DNA of 64,000 nucleotides, from positions 1,426,001-1,490,000 of the forward strand of contig NZ_JAAUVN010000001.1 in NCBI RefSeq assembly GCF_012030425.1, read 5' to 3'. A program made the position numbers and the translations under genes. Each line of letters begins with the position of its first letter. Positions within the stretch are counted from its first letter, which is position 1. This document shows, one piece after another, positions 46,321 through 54,419 of the stretch. The stretch comes from Sphingobacterium sp. B16(2022). GTDB lineage: Bacteria > Bacteroidota > Bacteroidia > Sphingobacteriales > Sphingobacteriaceae. The notes under the pieces are model-generated. The model saw nothing but the letters and a program-made list of their open reading frames with translations. It did not search any database and was not told the origin of the DNA.

Positions 46321-47421
46321 ATGACACAGAGAGCAGCTATACCATGTCCTGAATGTGACAGAGAAAAATATTTTGAGGGACTGTGCTATTCTTGCAAAAA
46401 CAAAAAGTTGCGAGAACATTATGAATCGATGAGCAGGGGCCAGATTCTTGAAACGGTTGAAAATATTATTGCAAAAATTGAAACCATTGACAAATGGGAA
46501 GAAGTCTATAAAGATTTCTCTGGATTACTGGCTTATCAGGATATTGATACAAGTAAAATTGCTGACGCAGCATTTCAAAAAAAGATCTTTTATCCGCCAA
46601 CCTTATATAGAAATGCATCAGATGAAATCCAAGATCAATTAATCGCATTAATCTGTACACCTGATTGTGCATATGCAGGCCATATATTAAGTTGTCTTGC
46701 CGTGGTAGGTGGTGAAAAAGTAAGAAAGACTTTCCATGAACTGGAGAAAAATCCACTGCCTTGGCGTAAAAATCTGTATGTAGATCCTTCATTTTATGCC
46801 GCATTGGGCGGATGGACTTTTGATCAAGCAGGAAACAAGGTTCAACTTAATTATGAAACGTGTTATTCACTTTTAGAAGGTGAACAACATGAAGATAATG
46901 CAGTCAAAGTAGCTGTGCCAAAAAATGAGAATTGTCAGATCTGTAATTGTCAAACGGTCGATATTTTAACCCTAAATGGAAACGAAGAACGGCTATCATT
47001 TCTTGGATTACCAGGGCTTGTAAAAATTCCAATATGTCCGAATTGTGCAAGTATGTGTGAAAAGACAATAGTTCGTTACCAAATTGATGGAGCGAGCACT
47101 TTTGAGATCGTAGAACCGTATACAGAAGAAAACTATTTGTCGTTAGCAGATTTTAAAGAATTGACAACAAACAAACTGGCTCTATCAATTTCAAAAAAAC
47201 CTGTATATTTCGCATGCGGAAATGATGATGTATCAATAATAGGAGGGAACGCAGAATGGGTGCAGGATTGGCAATATGAAAACTGTCCTGACTGTCAAAA
47301 GAAAATGAAATTACTAGCGGCTCTTTCTTGGGATCAAATCATGAACGGTTCAGAAGGAACACTTTATGTTGAAATTTGTACAGATTGTTCTCTTGTCGTA
47401 GCTTTTCACCAACAAACGTAA
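46321..47421 (+). CDS. Zinc-finger protein with DUF1963-like C-terminus
   Basis: A 366-residue protein. The start has CPECDREKYFEGLCYSC, a CxxC…CxxC zinc site. The middle has CQICNCQTVDIL and PICPNCASMCEKT, a second site. The end, SIIGGNAEWVQDWQYENCPD followed by KKMKLLAALSW and LYVEICTDCSLVVAFHQ, closely resembles the C-terminal part of DUF1963/YwqG proteins. The central 150 residues carry HEAT-like helices (LSCLAVVGGEKVRKTF). Function is unknown. It lies next to DUF4272 on the same strand, so a two-gene operon is possible. Confidence 0.6.
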   Translation: MTQRAAIPCPECDREKYFEGLCYSCKNKKLREHYESMSRGQILETVENIIAKIETIDKWEEVYKDFSGLLAYQDIDTSKIADAAFQKKIFYPPTLYRNASDEIQDQLIALICTPDCAYAGHILSCLAVVGGEKVRKTFHELEKNPLPWRKNLYVDPSFYAALGGWTFDQAGNKVQLNYETCYSLLEGEQHEDNAVKVAVPKNENCQICNCQTVDILTLNGNEERLSFLGLPGLVKIPICPNCASMCEKTIVRYQIDGASTFEIVEPYTEENYLSLADFKELTTNKLALSISKKPVYFACGNDDVSIIGGNAEWVQDWQYENCPDCQKKMKLLAALSWDQIMNGSEGTLYVEICTDCSLVVAFHQQT

Positions 47422-47468
47422 GTGAAATATTAGTTTTTGTTCCAGTCGCGAAATATAATCCCATAAGT

Positions 47469-47524
47469 GGGCTTCCTGTTGAATTGTGCACCTGATCTTC
47501 ATTTCAGCAGGAAGCCCGCTTTTT
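47469..47524. terminator. Shared terminator between convergent genes
   Basis: GGGCTTCCTGTTGAA (47469-47483) pairs with TTCAGCAGGAAGCCC (47503-47517), one G-U pair, followed by T's. It serves the zinc-finger gene on plus and the UbiE-type gene on minus. Confidence 0.8.
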
Positions 47525-47525
47525 A

Positions 47526-48257
47526 TTATTGCTTTTTACCAACATAAATGGTGGCAGCACCAAAAAGTTGTGGATAGGCTTTTACTTTAACAAAGCCGGA
47601 TTCTTCCAGTATGCTCAAGAATTTATCTCCAGAAGGGAAGTTTATAGCCGATTTGGATAGGTAAGCATATGCATTTTTATCTTTGGAAAAGATTCGGGCT
47701 ATCCTTGGCATGAGGTGTTCCGTATACAGGAGGTATCCAAATTTTATTAATTTATTTGAGGGAACCGAAGTTTCTAAAATAACAATCGTTCCGTCAGACT
47801 GCATTACTCTGTACATTTCTCCAAGTCCTTTTTCAAGGTTTTCAAAATTCCTTACACCGTAGCTGATATTGACTATATCAAAAGAACAATCAGCAAAAGA
47901 TAGAGATTCAGCATGCTGCACTTCAGTGTGAATGCGTCCGTCTAATTTATTGGCACTAATTTTTTCATTTGCGATCTTAAGCATTCCTTTAGAGATATCA
48001 ACACCGATTATATTTTCAGCTTGCGTCCTTCCTAAAAGAATTGCCATATCGCCGGTCCCGGTTGCGACGTCAAGTATGTGACGGGGATGACATTCTGAAA
48101 CTATTTTAAAAACTTTACGTCGCCAACTTTTATCCATCCTAAAGGTGATAATATTGTTTAGGAGATCATACTTTTCGGAGATGGTATCAAACATGTGTTC
48201 AACCTGTTTACTTTTTCCTTCTGTCGAGTCTAAATAAGGTGTAATTTTCGCGTTCAT
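47526..48257 (-). CDS. ubiE: Demethylmenaquinone/ubiquinone methyltransferase
   Basis: A 243-residue class I SAM methyltransferase from the ATG at 48257 (the frame to 48281 adds eight residues). Family motifs: VEHMFDTISEKYDLLNNII, motif I ILDVATGTGDMAILLG, NISYGVRNFENLEKGL and LETSVPSNKLIKFGY. It methylates demethylmenaquinol to menaquinol (MenG/UbiE). It lies 45 bases after the TetR gene on the same strand and may be under that regulator, which is unusual for a housekeeping quinone enzyme and hints at a second, regulated copy. Confidence 0.88.
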   Translation of the reverse strand: MNAKITPYLDSTEGKSKQVEHMFDTISEKYDLLNNIITFRMDKSWRRKVFKIVSECHPRHILDVATGTGDMAILLGRTQAENIIGVDISKGMLKIANEKISANKLDGRIHTEVQHAESLSFADCSFDIVNISYGVRNFENLEKGLGEMYRVMQSDGTIVILETSVPSNKLIKFGYLLYTEHLMPRIARIFSKDKNAYAYLSKSAINFPSGDKFLSILEESGFVKVKAYPQLFGAATIYVGKKQ

Positions 48258-48302
48258 ATTTTTTAAATGATGCCGATCCAATTTAAGTTGAATTATTATT
48301 AG

Positions 48303-48896
48303 TTACTGTGGATGTGTGAAATAGGGATACATTAAAGCCTTGATGGAACTGACATAGGATTCATACGCTTGGAGACCTTCAAGTTTTTCATTAATCAAGT
48401 TATGTGAGGGCCAAAAGTCAACCACAATAAAAATATTGTTGATCAGATAATCCCACACTTCTTCAGGAATATCATTTCTTAACACTTTCTTTTGAACCAT
48501 CAGGTTAAAGAAACGTTTGGTTTCCTTTTTTCGTTTAATCACTATTGCGGCATATGATTCGCGGATTGAAGGAATCCATAAGGAGATTTCAACAAAGTTT
48601 ATGAATATAAACTGATAACGAGTGAGCAGATTATAAAAATCTTTGAAAATAGTAAATACTAATTCCATGTCAACACCTTCTACATAGTTTTCAAGAGATG
48701 CCATTAGCACATCTGATTCTTTAATCAGACGGTCAAATAAGGCTTGTATGATATCCTCCGTATGTTTGAAGTGATAATGTAAATTCCCTGCACTGATACC
48801 TATTTCTGTGGCGATGTGGCGGGTACTGGTATTACGAAGACCTCTGGTATTAAAGACCTGTAATGAAATTTCAAGAATGCGTTCTTTTGTATTCAT
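48303..48896 (-). CDS. TetR/AcrR-family repressor
   Basis: A 197-residue regulator from the ATG at 48896. The frame reaches back two codons to a TTG at 48902 but lacks a reason to use it. The N-terminal TetR helix-turn-helix reads EISLQVFNTRGLRNTSTRHIATEIG and ISAGNLHYHFK; the remainder is an all-helical ligand domain. A perfect 38-bp palindrome (48895-48932) overlaps its start codon, showing likely self-repression and control of the divergent membrane ORFs. The ubiE-type gene follows downstream. Confidence 0.9.
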   Translation of the reverse strand: MNTKERILEISLQVFNTRGLRNTSTRHIATEIGISAGNLHYHFKHTEDIIQALFDRLIKESDVLMASLENYVEGVDMELVFTIFKDFYNLLTRYQFIFINFVEISLWIPSIRESYAAIVIKRKKETKRFFNLMVQKKVLRNDIPEEVWDYLINNIFIVVDFWPSHNLINEKLEGLQAYESYVSSIKALMYPYFTHPQ

Positions 48897-48932
48897 ATTC
48901 AAAATTAGAACTTTTGTTCTAATTTTGAATAT
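48895..48932. promoter_or_regulatory. Perfect 17+17 bp operator of the TetR gene
   Basis: ATATTCAAAATTAGAAC (48895-48911) and its exact complement (48916-48932) flank TTTT. The core AGAACttttGTTCT is a typical TetR half-site arrangement. The palindrome covers the TetR start codon, and each arm contains TAATTTTG, an exact TAnnTTTG box, one on each strand. Confidence 0.8.
48920..48927 (+). promoter_or_regulatory. -7 element inside the TetR operator
   Basis: TAATTTTG fits TAnnTTTG and would start transcription near 48934, 16 bases before the ATG at 48950. Repressor bound at the palindrome would cover it. Confidence 0.5.
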
Positions 48933-48949
48933 ATTTTTTACTTTTGTGT

Positions 48950-49135
48950 ATGAAAACGCAAAAAGAGAACTGGTTCATAAGAAATCTTAAAGATATTCGA
49001 GAAACTATTTTTGGTTTTAATACCACAGATAGTACTTTGAAAAGAGCCAGTAAAGTTATGGGATGGTATATGTTTTTAACCTTGATGACATGTGGAATAG
49101 TCGCTACCTTGATCGCAATTTCTTTTGCACATTAA
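48950..49135 (+). CDS. Small single-pass membrane protein under TetR control
   Basis: A 61-residue protein from the ATG at 48950 (an in-frame TTG at 48944 is not needed). The first 35 residues are polar and basic (KTQKENWFIRNLKDI); the end is one hydrophobic helix (LTLMTCGIVATLIAISFAH). It is the first gene read from the operator region away from TetR. It overlaps the next ORF (49063) in another frame. I recognise no family. The Cys and Gly in the helix (TCGIV) are typical of small subunit-type membrane proteins. Confidence 0.55.
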   Translation: MKTQKENWFIRNLKDIRETIFGFNTTDSTLKRASKVMGWYMFLTLMTCGIVATLIAISFAH

Positions 49136-49506
49136 AGCAATACTTATCTGACCCATTCTTGCTGTTTTATGGTCTATCGTGGATTCTTATTCGATATTGC
49201 AGGCAGACAGGACAGCCAATCCCGGTTTTAAATAACTGGTTGACAGATTTTGTCTTTGTTCCATTAATCGCATATATCGCATTTTGCATTGGCAATCTCC
49301 TTTTAACTTTATACAGCGCACCCCATTATTATCCAATATATCAGATACTCGTATTAGCGTTTTTCGTTTCCATTGTATTTGAATATATCATGCCTCAATA
49401 CACCAATTACAATGTCAGTGATCCAATAGATACCCTGTGTTACTTCGCAGGTGGATGCTTTTATTATTTCTGTCATCAAAATTATTTGAAAAGTAAATTT
49501 AGCTAA
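49063..49506 (+). CDS. Small membrane protein, 'magnesium citrate secondary transporter'-like
   Basis: A frame of 147 codons with four hydrophobic segments. From about residue 30 it reads DPFLLFYGLSWILIRY, then a polar loop, LLLTLYSAPHYYPIYQ, and FEYIMPQYTNYNVSDPIDTL followed by YFAGGCFYYF. This resembles short Bacteroidota membrane proteins often labelled magnesium citrate secondary transporter, though that label is weakly founded. The first 25 codons overlap the end of the preceding ORF in another frame; the real start is probably later, near residue 25, but no ATG is present there, so the ORF may use an unusual start or be frame-shifted. Confidence 0.5.
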   Translation: MVYVFNLDDMWNSRYLDRNFFCTLKQYLSDPFLLFYGLSWILIRYCRQTGQPIPVLNNWLTDFVFVPLIAYIAFCIGNLLLTLYSAPHYYPIYQILVLAFFVSIVFEYIMPQYTNYNVSDPIDTLCYFAGGCFYYFCHQNYLKSKFS

Positions 49507-49703
49507 CGATTATCCATAAGATTCTTGATTAACACGAAAGGACATAATCTAATTTGGAATATTTCACCCTTTCTTGAAACAGAAAAAATAAATGTTTTTT
49601 GGGAATTAATGTTAGATATTATCTAAATTGAACACACTCTAAGATACGGCATAATAAAATTTAAAAATCTCAATATCAATTGGATAGACTAGATAGCATC
49701 AAA

Positions 49704-50468
49704 ATGAAGATAAAATACGATATAGATTGGTTAATTGAAAGATTTGAAAGTGGTGAGACCTTGAAATATATTTTCTTTTGGGGACATGAAAATAGACATA
49801 AAGATGTGGTAAGTAAATCTTGTTTTAGCCAATGGTTTGATTGCCCTTTTAAGGTTGACAGTGTTAATTATAAAACTTCTGAACACTGGATGATGGCTCA
49901 CAAAGCTCTACTGTTCGGTGATGATAATCTTTTTGATAAGATCATAAATTGTGAAAAACCTGGAGAAGCAAAAGAACTAGGCAGACAAATCCTAGGCTAT
50001 GATCAACAAATCTGGAATGAGCATAAATTTGAAATTGTAAAACTGGGAAATATACATAAATTCAATCAACATCCCAGATTAGCAAATTATCTTTTGCAAA
50101 CAGAAAATAGAATTTTGGTAGAAGCAAGTCCGGTTGATGTAATTTGGGGAATTGGTATTGCTGTAGATAACGATGATATTGAAAATATTTATAATTGGCG
50201 TGGAGAAAATCTCTTAGGTTTTGCATTAATGTATGTGCGTGATTTTTTTAAACAATTTGGACATTTCAAGCCACTTGAGAATTCCATTCAACCACCGTGG
50301 AAGAAATTCCCTAATATGGACAGTAATGATATGTTTTGGAGTATGGGAAAAGGAGAGGACTATCTAACCCAATTTTCAGAATATTATAATGGACTTGATG
50401 ACAGAGAGAAAATGATTTTTAAAATGACGAACACATGCCCATATGAATGGCAAAGCTTTTATGATTAA
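49704..50468 (+). CDS. NADAR-family N-glycosidase (YbiA-like)
   Basis: A 254-residue protein from the ATG at 49704; an in-frame TTG at 49680 would add eight residues. The NADAR fold is evident: FFWGHENRH, CFSQWFDCPF, YKTSEHWMMAHKALLF, GRQILGYDQQIW, and VDVIWGIGIAVDN followed by NWRGENLLGFALM. NADAR enzymes act on ADP-ribose-linked or damaged riboflavin intermediates by N-glycoside cleavage; some are in defence systems. A C-terminal extension of about 70 residues (FKPLENSIQPPWKKF and after) is not part of the short YbiA form and its role is unknown. Confidence 0.85.
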   Translation: MKIKYDIDWLIERFESGETLKYIFFWGHENRHKDVVSKSCFSQWFDCPFKVDSVNYKTSEHWMMAHKALLFGDDNLFDKIINCEKPGEAKELGRQILGYDQQIWNEHKFEIVKLGNIHKFNQHPRLANYLLQTENRILVEASPVDVIWGIGIAVDNDDIENIYNWRGENLLGFALMYVRDFFKQFGHFKPLENSIQPPWKKFPNMDSNDMFWSMGKGEDYLTQFSEYYNGLDDREKMIFKMTNTCPYEWQSFYD

Positions 50469-50574
50469 GTAATTATGATGCGAATTCCACTTTAAGGAAA
50501 ATAGATAATTAAGTTAATAAAGGAACTAGGATTCAAGGAGAAGATAGCTGCGGTAATTAAAAATCAATTTAGAA

Positions 50575-51117
50575 ATGAGTAAATATAAAATCTGGATTAC
50601 TATCTTCATTAATTTAATGATAAGTGCTTTGTATTTTAAACAGATTTTATATAGCGGAAATCTGCTTCCGCTACTTAAAACGAAAGAAATATTACTGACA
50701 CCATTTTTATTATTTTACACAGTATTAGGAATCGTAACCTGTCTTTTTCTAGATAAAAAAATAGTTAAAAATCAGCATATTACTGCAGTTATTTTATTGA
50801 TTGTTATACTTGGTTTTTTGATTTTCCCAGTTTCGTTCCTACATCATAGAAGGGGATACGAACTTGCACTACCGTTCCTATCAACCCTTGTAGAGCCCAT
50901 TAAAGTCAAGTACTTATTTGGCCAATCTATCAAAGTTTTATTGCAGAAAAACATTGTTCTGATGGTGATCAGCTTTTGCTTGCTCTTTTTTGTATCCTTC
51001 TTTTTTAATATGGATTCGACCAATTATCTTTATGCTTACGGAGGAATGTATTTTCTGATGTTGGCAATTCTAGACTATTACTTTCATCAAATAAAGTTCA
51101 GCTCTCAACCACATTGA
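50575..51117 (+). CDS. Hypothetical four- to five-helix membrane protein
   Basis: A 180-residue integral membrane protein, unrecognised. Hydrophobic segments lie near residues 6-24, 40-60, 68-88, 125-145 and 150-170. Basic residues sit at the membrane borders (LKTKEILL, HHRRGYEL). No enzymatic motif is visible. The GNAT remnant begins directly after its stop. Confidence 0.55.
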   Translation: MSKYKIWITIFINLMISALYFKQILYSGNLLPLLKTKEILLTPFLLFYTVLGIVTCLFLDKKIVKNQHITAVILLIVILGFLIFPVSFLHHRRGYELALPFLSTLVEPIKVKYLFGQSIKVLLQKNIVLMVISFCLLFFVSFFFNMDSTNYLYAYGGMYFLMLAILDYYFHQIKFSSQPH

Positions 51118-51316
51118 TTGTTTAAGACTACAATAGTTAACTATGGTTTTAGCGAAATGAAACTACATTCAATTGAAGCAGTAATAGATCCCGAAAATGT
51201 GGCCTGCCAAAGTATTAGAGAAATGTAATTTTATTAAAGAAGGATATTTTAAGGAAAATGAGTTCTACAACGGACAATTTTTGGCTACTGTCATTTATTC
51301 GAAAATAAATGGATAA
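51118..51316 (+). pseudogene. Truncated and frameshifted GNAT acetyltransferase remnant
   Basis: Immediately after the preceding stop, frame one reads TIVNYGFSEMKLHSIEAVID then PENVA, which is the RimJ/RimL-type GNAT pattern. Near 51201-51213 the match moves to the next frame, which reads VLEKCNFIKEGYFKENEFYN and then GQFLATVIYSKI before a TAA at 51314-51316. The first frame ends at a TAA soon after. The N-terminal half of the enzyme is absent. This is a dead fragment. Confidence 0.8.
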
Positions 51317-51338
51317 GTAACATACTACGTATGAAGAA

Positions 51339-51369
51339 AAAAAATCCATGTACATTACATGGATTTTTT
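51339..51369 (+). terminator. Hairpin after the GNAT remnant
   Basis: Perfect 14-bp stem AAAAAATCCATGTA (51339-51352) and complement (51356-51369), loop CAT, with T's in the second arm. It probably ended the former acetyltransferase gene. Confidence 0.75.
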
Positions 51370-51483
51370 CGCTTTAAAAGCATATTTCATTGTCCTTTCT
51401 TTGAATGAACAGGTCACATTAAATATGCTTCCTGATATCGTGAGCAAACTATAGGCAGTCAAGCATAACTGTTAGTCTATAAA

Positions 51484-51759
51484 TTATTTCAATTCAATGA
51501 TTTTATTATTATCCGCTTCTTTAACCTCTTGTTCAATCGAAATCGTAAGTTTCGAAAATATCGTAAATGCTAATAGTACGATAAGTGCAACCGGAAATAT
51601 AATTCCGATAATTATTGCAAAGAGCAATGAAATGCTCAAGTACACTTTTCCAGTACTAGAAGAAACTTTTAATTTAGAATTTTTTAGCGAATCAAATGCT
51701 TTTTGAAAACCATTTGTGATTGTTTTGCTATTGATGTCGAAGATTGTTTTAGTTTTCAT
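51484..51759 (-). CDS. Small hypothetical membrane protein
   Basis: A 91-residue protein: a 36-residue polar N-terminus (NGFQKAFDSLKNSKLKVSSS), one long hydrophobic stretch (about 40-72, possibly two helices joined at FPVALIV), and an acidic C-terminus (EQEVKEADNNK). I do not recognise it. It stands alone on the minus strand. Confidence 0.5.
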   Translation of the reverse strand: MKTKTIFDINSKTITNGFQKAFDSLKNSKLKVSSSTGKVYLSISLLFAIIIGIIFPVALIVLLAFTIFSKLTISIEQEVKEADNNKIIELK

Positions 51760-51929
51760 GATAAATCTGTTTATGTATTTGTTTATGATTCAAAAGTAGC
51801 GCTATTGCGTTTCAAAGCTTAGTGGAAATAGGTGGATGAAGGAAGAAAATCGGTAAACCATTATTTTTTAGCGGTCAGTAAGAATAACTATATAGCTCTT
51901 TAGTATTTAAACATAATAGATGTTATGAT

Positions 51930-52604
51930 CTATTTTAATAGGTTTAAAAACTCATTTCTCTTTGTCTCTGAAGAGAAAATGCCACCATATTCAATGGAAG
52001 TTGTACTACTTGTACTGTCCTTAATACCGCGGGCAGATACACAAAGATGCTCGGCATGGATCACCACAATGATATCATCGGTCTGTAAAGCAGATTTCAA
52101 TTCATTATATATCTGCAAGGTTAATCTTTCCTGCACCTGAGGTCTGTGTGCATAATAATCGACCACACGATTAATTTTAGAGAGACCGATTACCTTATTC
52201 TTTGCAAGGTAACCGATGTGTGCAAGTCCTACAATGGGCAAAAAATGGTGTTCACAGGTTGAATTTACTCGGATATTCTTTTCAATCAATATTTTATTAT
52301 AATCATATTTATTGACGAATGTAGAAAGCTTTGGCTTATTTAAAGGATTGAGACCATAGAACAATTCCTTTATGTACATTTTGGCGAACCTGTAGGGCGT
52401 GCCACTTAAACTGTCATCATGTAGATCTAATCCAAGTTCCCATAATATTTGTTGAAAAAGCTCGGAAATGCGATTCATTTTCTCTTCATCAGTTCTGAGA
52501 AATGCATCCGGTCGTAAAGGCGTTTCGATAGAAGTCATGGCATGTTGATCTCCGATATCCTCTGTATTGGAGATTGTTTCTGTTTGTGATAATGAATTCA
52601 TCAT
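51930..52604 (-). CDS. folE: GTP cyclohydrolase I
   Basis: A 224-residue enzyme of type IA. Zinc ligands are in NSTCEHHFLPIVG and HAEHLCVSARGIKD; GVPYRFAKMYIKE-type helix is present as SGTPYRFAKMYIKELF, and QVQERLT-type motif as HRPQVQERLTLQIYNEL. It converts GTP to dihydroneopterin triphosphate for folate or queuosine. A poorly conserved 35-residue N-terminal tail precedes the core. It is divergent from a ZIP transporter, with similar AT palindromes in both leaders, which suggests a zinc-limitation copy. Confidence 0.93.
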   Translation of the reverse strand: MMNSLSQTETISNTEDIGDQHAMTSIETPLRPDAFLRTDEEKMNRISELFQQILWELGLDLHDDSLSGTPYRFAKMYIKELFYGLNPLNKPKLSTFVNKYDYNKILIEKNIRVNSTCEHHFLPIVGLAHIGYLAKNKVIGLSKINRVVDYYAHRPQVQERLTLQIYNELKSALQTDDIIVVIHAEHLCVSARGIKDSTSSTTSIEYGGIFSSETKRNEFLNLLK

Positions 52605-52615
52605 GATTTATACTG

Positions 52616-52627
52616 TTGTTATAATAA
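52616..52627. promoter_or_regulatory. AT palindrome-like site in the folE leader
   Basis: TTGTTATAATAA shares 11 of 12 bases with the palindrome at 52747-52758 and recalls the core of Zur boxes (GTTATAATATAAC). It lies between the predicted folE start of transcription and the folE ATG. Site identity is inferred. Confidence 0.35.
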
Positions 52628-52651
52628 TTCGAAGTGCTATTAAATATTTAA

Positions 52652-52659
52652 CAAATATA
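52652..52659 (-). promoter_or_regulatory. -7 element of folE
   Basis: On the minus strand this reads TATATTTG (TAnnTTTG), about 50 bases before the folE ATG. Confidence 0.45.
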
Positions 52660-52686
52660 AATCTAAATTCTTCAAATGCAACTAAA

Positions 52687-52717
52687 TTGCTTTTGTGAAT
52701 TATCTTATCTATATTTG
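52687..52717 (+). promoter_or_regulatory. Promoter of the ZIP-DUF4625 operon
   Basis: TTG at 52687-52689 and TATATTTG at 52710-52717, separated by 20 bases, match the Bacteroidota -33/-7 spacing. Transcription would start near 52724. Confidence 0.6.
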
Positions 52718-52746
52718 AACATTGATAATCCAATTGACATTTTTAA

Positions 52747-52758
52747 TTATTATAATAA
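52747..52758. promoter_or_regulatory. AT palindrome abutting the ZIP start codon
   Basis: TTATTATAATAA is a perfect 12-base palindrome ending one base before the ATG, within the leader of the ZIP gene. Confidence 0.4.
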
Positions 52759-53550
52759 ATGAATGCTATACTTATTGTTTCTATACTTTTTTTATCTCCA
52801 TTTATAAGTGGAATTTCTGTTTTATCAGTCAAACGGGATCGTTCAACATTTTTAAAATTGATTCTTTCCTTCAGTGGTGCCTATCTTTTTGGACTGACGA
52901 TACTTCATCTTATTCCGCACGTGTATGCAGATGCGTCGGAGCATATGGAAACCATTGGACTGTATATACTTGGCGGTTTCCTGTTCCAGCTTTTGTTAGA
53001 ACATTTCTCCCAAGGAGTGGAGCATGGACATATACATATGAAGAAGGAAAATATCAATTCTTTTCCAATAGCTATTATGTTGAGTTTATGTGTCCATGCT
53101 TTTTTAGAAGGTATGCCTTTGGTTAGTGCACAGCGTCAACATCTTGTTTTTGGTATCGCGATCCATCATATTCCAGCAGCATTTGCATTGGGATCTTTAC
53201 TTCTGGCCTCTCAAGTTTCAAAAAGAACATTACTGATTGCTATTTTCGTATTTGCTATGATGACTCCAGCAGGTTTTTTGACCAGTCAGTTTATCAGTCA
53301 GCATGCTGTGGGTGATCTTGCACAATATTTTGATAAAATTATGGCTGTAGTGATCGGTATATTCCTTCATGTTTCCACTACAATTCTTTTTGAGTCCGGA
53401 TCTGCAGACCACCATGTTTTCAATAAAAAGAAGATGATTGCAGTATTGTTGGGAATAGTATTATCACTGAGCAGTTTAATCATTGGCGGACATGATCATA
53501 GCCATTCTGAACATGATCACCATAATCATGAATCACATCACGAACATTAA
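52759..53550 (+). CDS. ZIP-family metal transporter
   Basis: A 263-residue membrane protein with about eight helices. The ZIP signature is in LCVHAFLEGMPLVSA (TM4, H and E-G) and AIHHIPAAFALGSLLLA (TM5). A His-rich C-terminus (HDHSHSEHDHHNHE) and a second short His loop (HGHIHMK) fit zinc capture. It likely imports zinc or iron into the cytosol. It shares an intergenic region with folE, an enzyme that needs zinc, and is followed 13 bases later by a DUF4625-like lipoprotein. Confidence 0.9.
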   Translation: MNAILIVSILFLSPFISGISVLSVKRDRSTFLKLILSFSGAYLFGLTILHLIPHVYADASEHMETIGLYILGGFLFQLLLEHFSQGVEHGHIHMKKENINSFPIAIMLSLCVHAFLEGMPLVSAQRQHLVFGIAIHHIPAAFALGSLLLASQVSKRTLLIAIFVFAMMTPAGFLTSQFISQHAVGDLAQYFDKIMAVVIGIFLHVSTTILFESGSADHHVFNKKKMIAVLLGIVLSLSSLIIGGHDHSHSEHDHHNHESHHEH

Positions 53551-53563
53551 AAAAAACTAAAGA

Positions 53564-54262
53564 ATGAATACAATGAATTACAAATTATCTATTCTCTTGA
53601 TGATCCTCATCTTCCTAATTGGATGCAATAATTCTCAAACTGGCATAAGTACGATTAAAGTCGGAAAAACAGGTAATGAGGTTAATGCGTTTATAGGCCA
53701 AGATCTCCATTTTAAAACAAATATTTACTTTCCTGAAGGAATTAAATTGCTGACAGTGACATTTGAACCAATAAAAAAGACAGATTGGTCCTATGTGAAG
53801 GATTATACTACCGATGTCAAACAACATAATCAATATCATTTAAGCGGGGTTATACCTATTCCAGTGTATTTAGCAGTCGGAATTTATAAATTATATATCA
53901 AAGCAGTTTCGGAAGTAGGAGAAATTGCGGAGGAAGAAGCTGAGATCAATCTAAAGGTAGATAGTTCGATGCCATTTGCGTCGAAAATTGATGTCGGTCT
54001 TAATGCAAAGAAAGATAATTTGCATCTAGAATCAGAAATTACTGCCTCCAAAAAGATTAAAAGCGTAAAGGTTCAGCTTAAATGGGGTTCATCTTCCAAA
54101 ACCTATACTTATAATACAGGAGCGATGATCGGCGCTCTACAACATACCTTTCATGAGCATTTGGACCTAAAAGACTTTAAAAATGGGAAATATGATGTTA
54201 TCTTCATCGTAGAAGATCAAGAGGGGAGACTATTTGAAACAAAAGGAGATTTTATAAAATAA
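53564..54262 (+). CDS. DUF4625-like lipoprotein
   Basis: A 232-residue lipoprotein: signal ending FLIGC (Cys about 21). The first half is a beta domain with LHFKTNIYFPEGIKLLTVTF; the second also (KIKSVKVQLKWGSSSKTYTY and MIGALQHTFHEHLDL). DUF4625 lipoproteins are found with metal transport genes in Bacteroidota, and this one follows the ZIP gene by 13 bases, so a surface metal-binding role is inferred. HEHLD and HNQYH may be metal contacts. Confidence 0.7.
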   Translation: MNTMNYKLSILLMILIFLIGCNNSQTGISTIKVGKTGNEVNAFIGQDLHFKTNIYFPEGIKLLTVTFEPIKKTDWSYVKDYTTDVKQHNQYHLSGVIPIPVYLAVGIYKLYIKAVSEVGEIAEEEAEINLKVDSSMPFASKIDVGLNAKKDNLHLESEITASKKIKSVKVQLKWGSSSKTYTYNTGAMIGALQHTFHEHLDLKDFKNGKYDVIFIVEDQEGRLFETKGDFIK

Positions 54263-54419
54263 CAACGCTCATAATTTTTCATACTCATTTTTAGGAGGTT
54301 ACTTGATTTAGTAATATTTACCAATGCCCTAAGATAGTTTGTAATGGCTAAAGTCTTAAGCTGTGAAATTTGTAGTCAATAGAAAAGTTTGTTTAAATCT
54401 TTATATTGACTGCAATATA

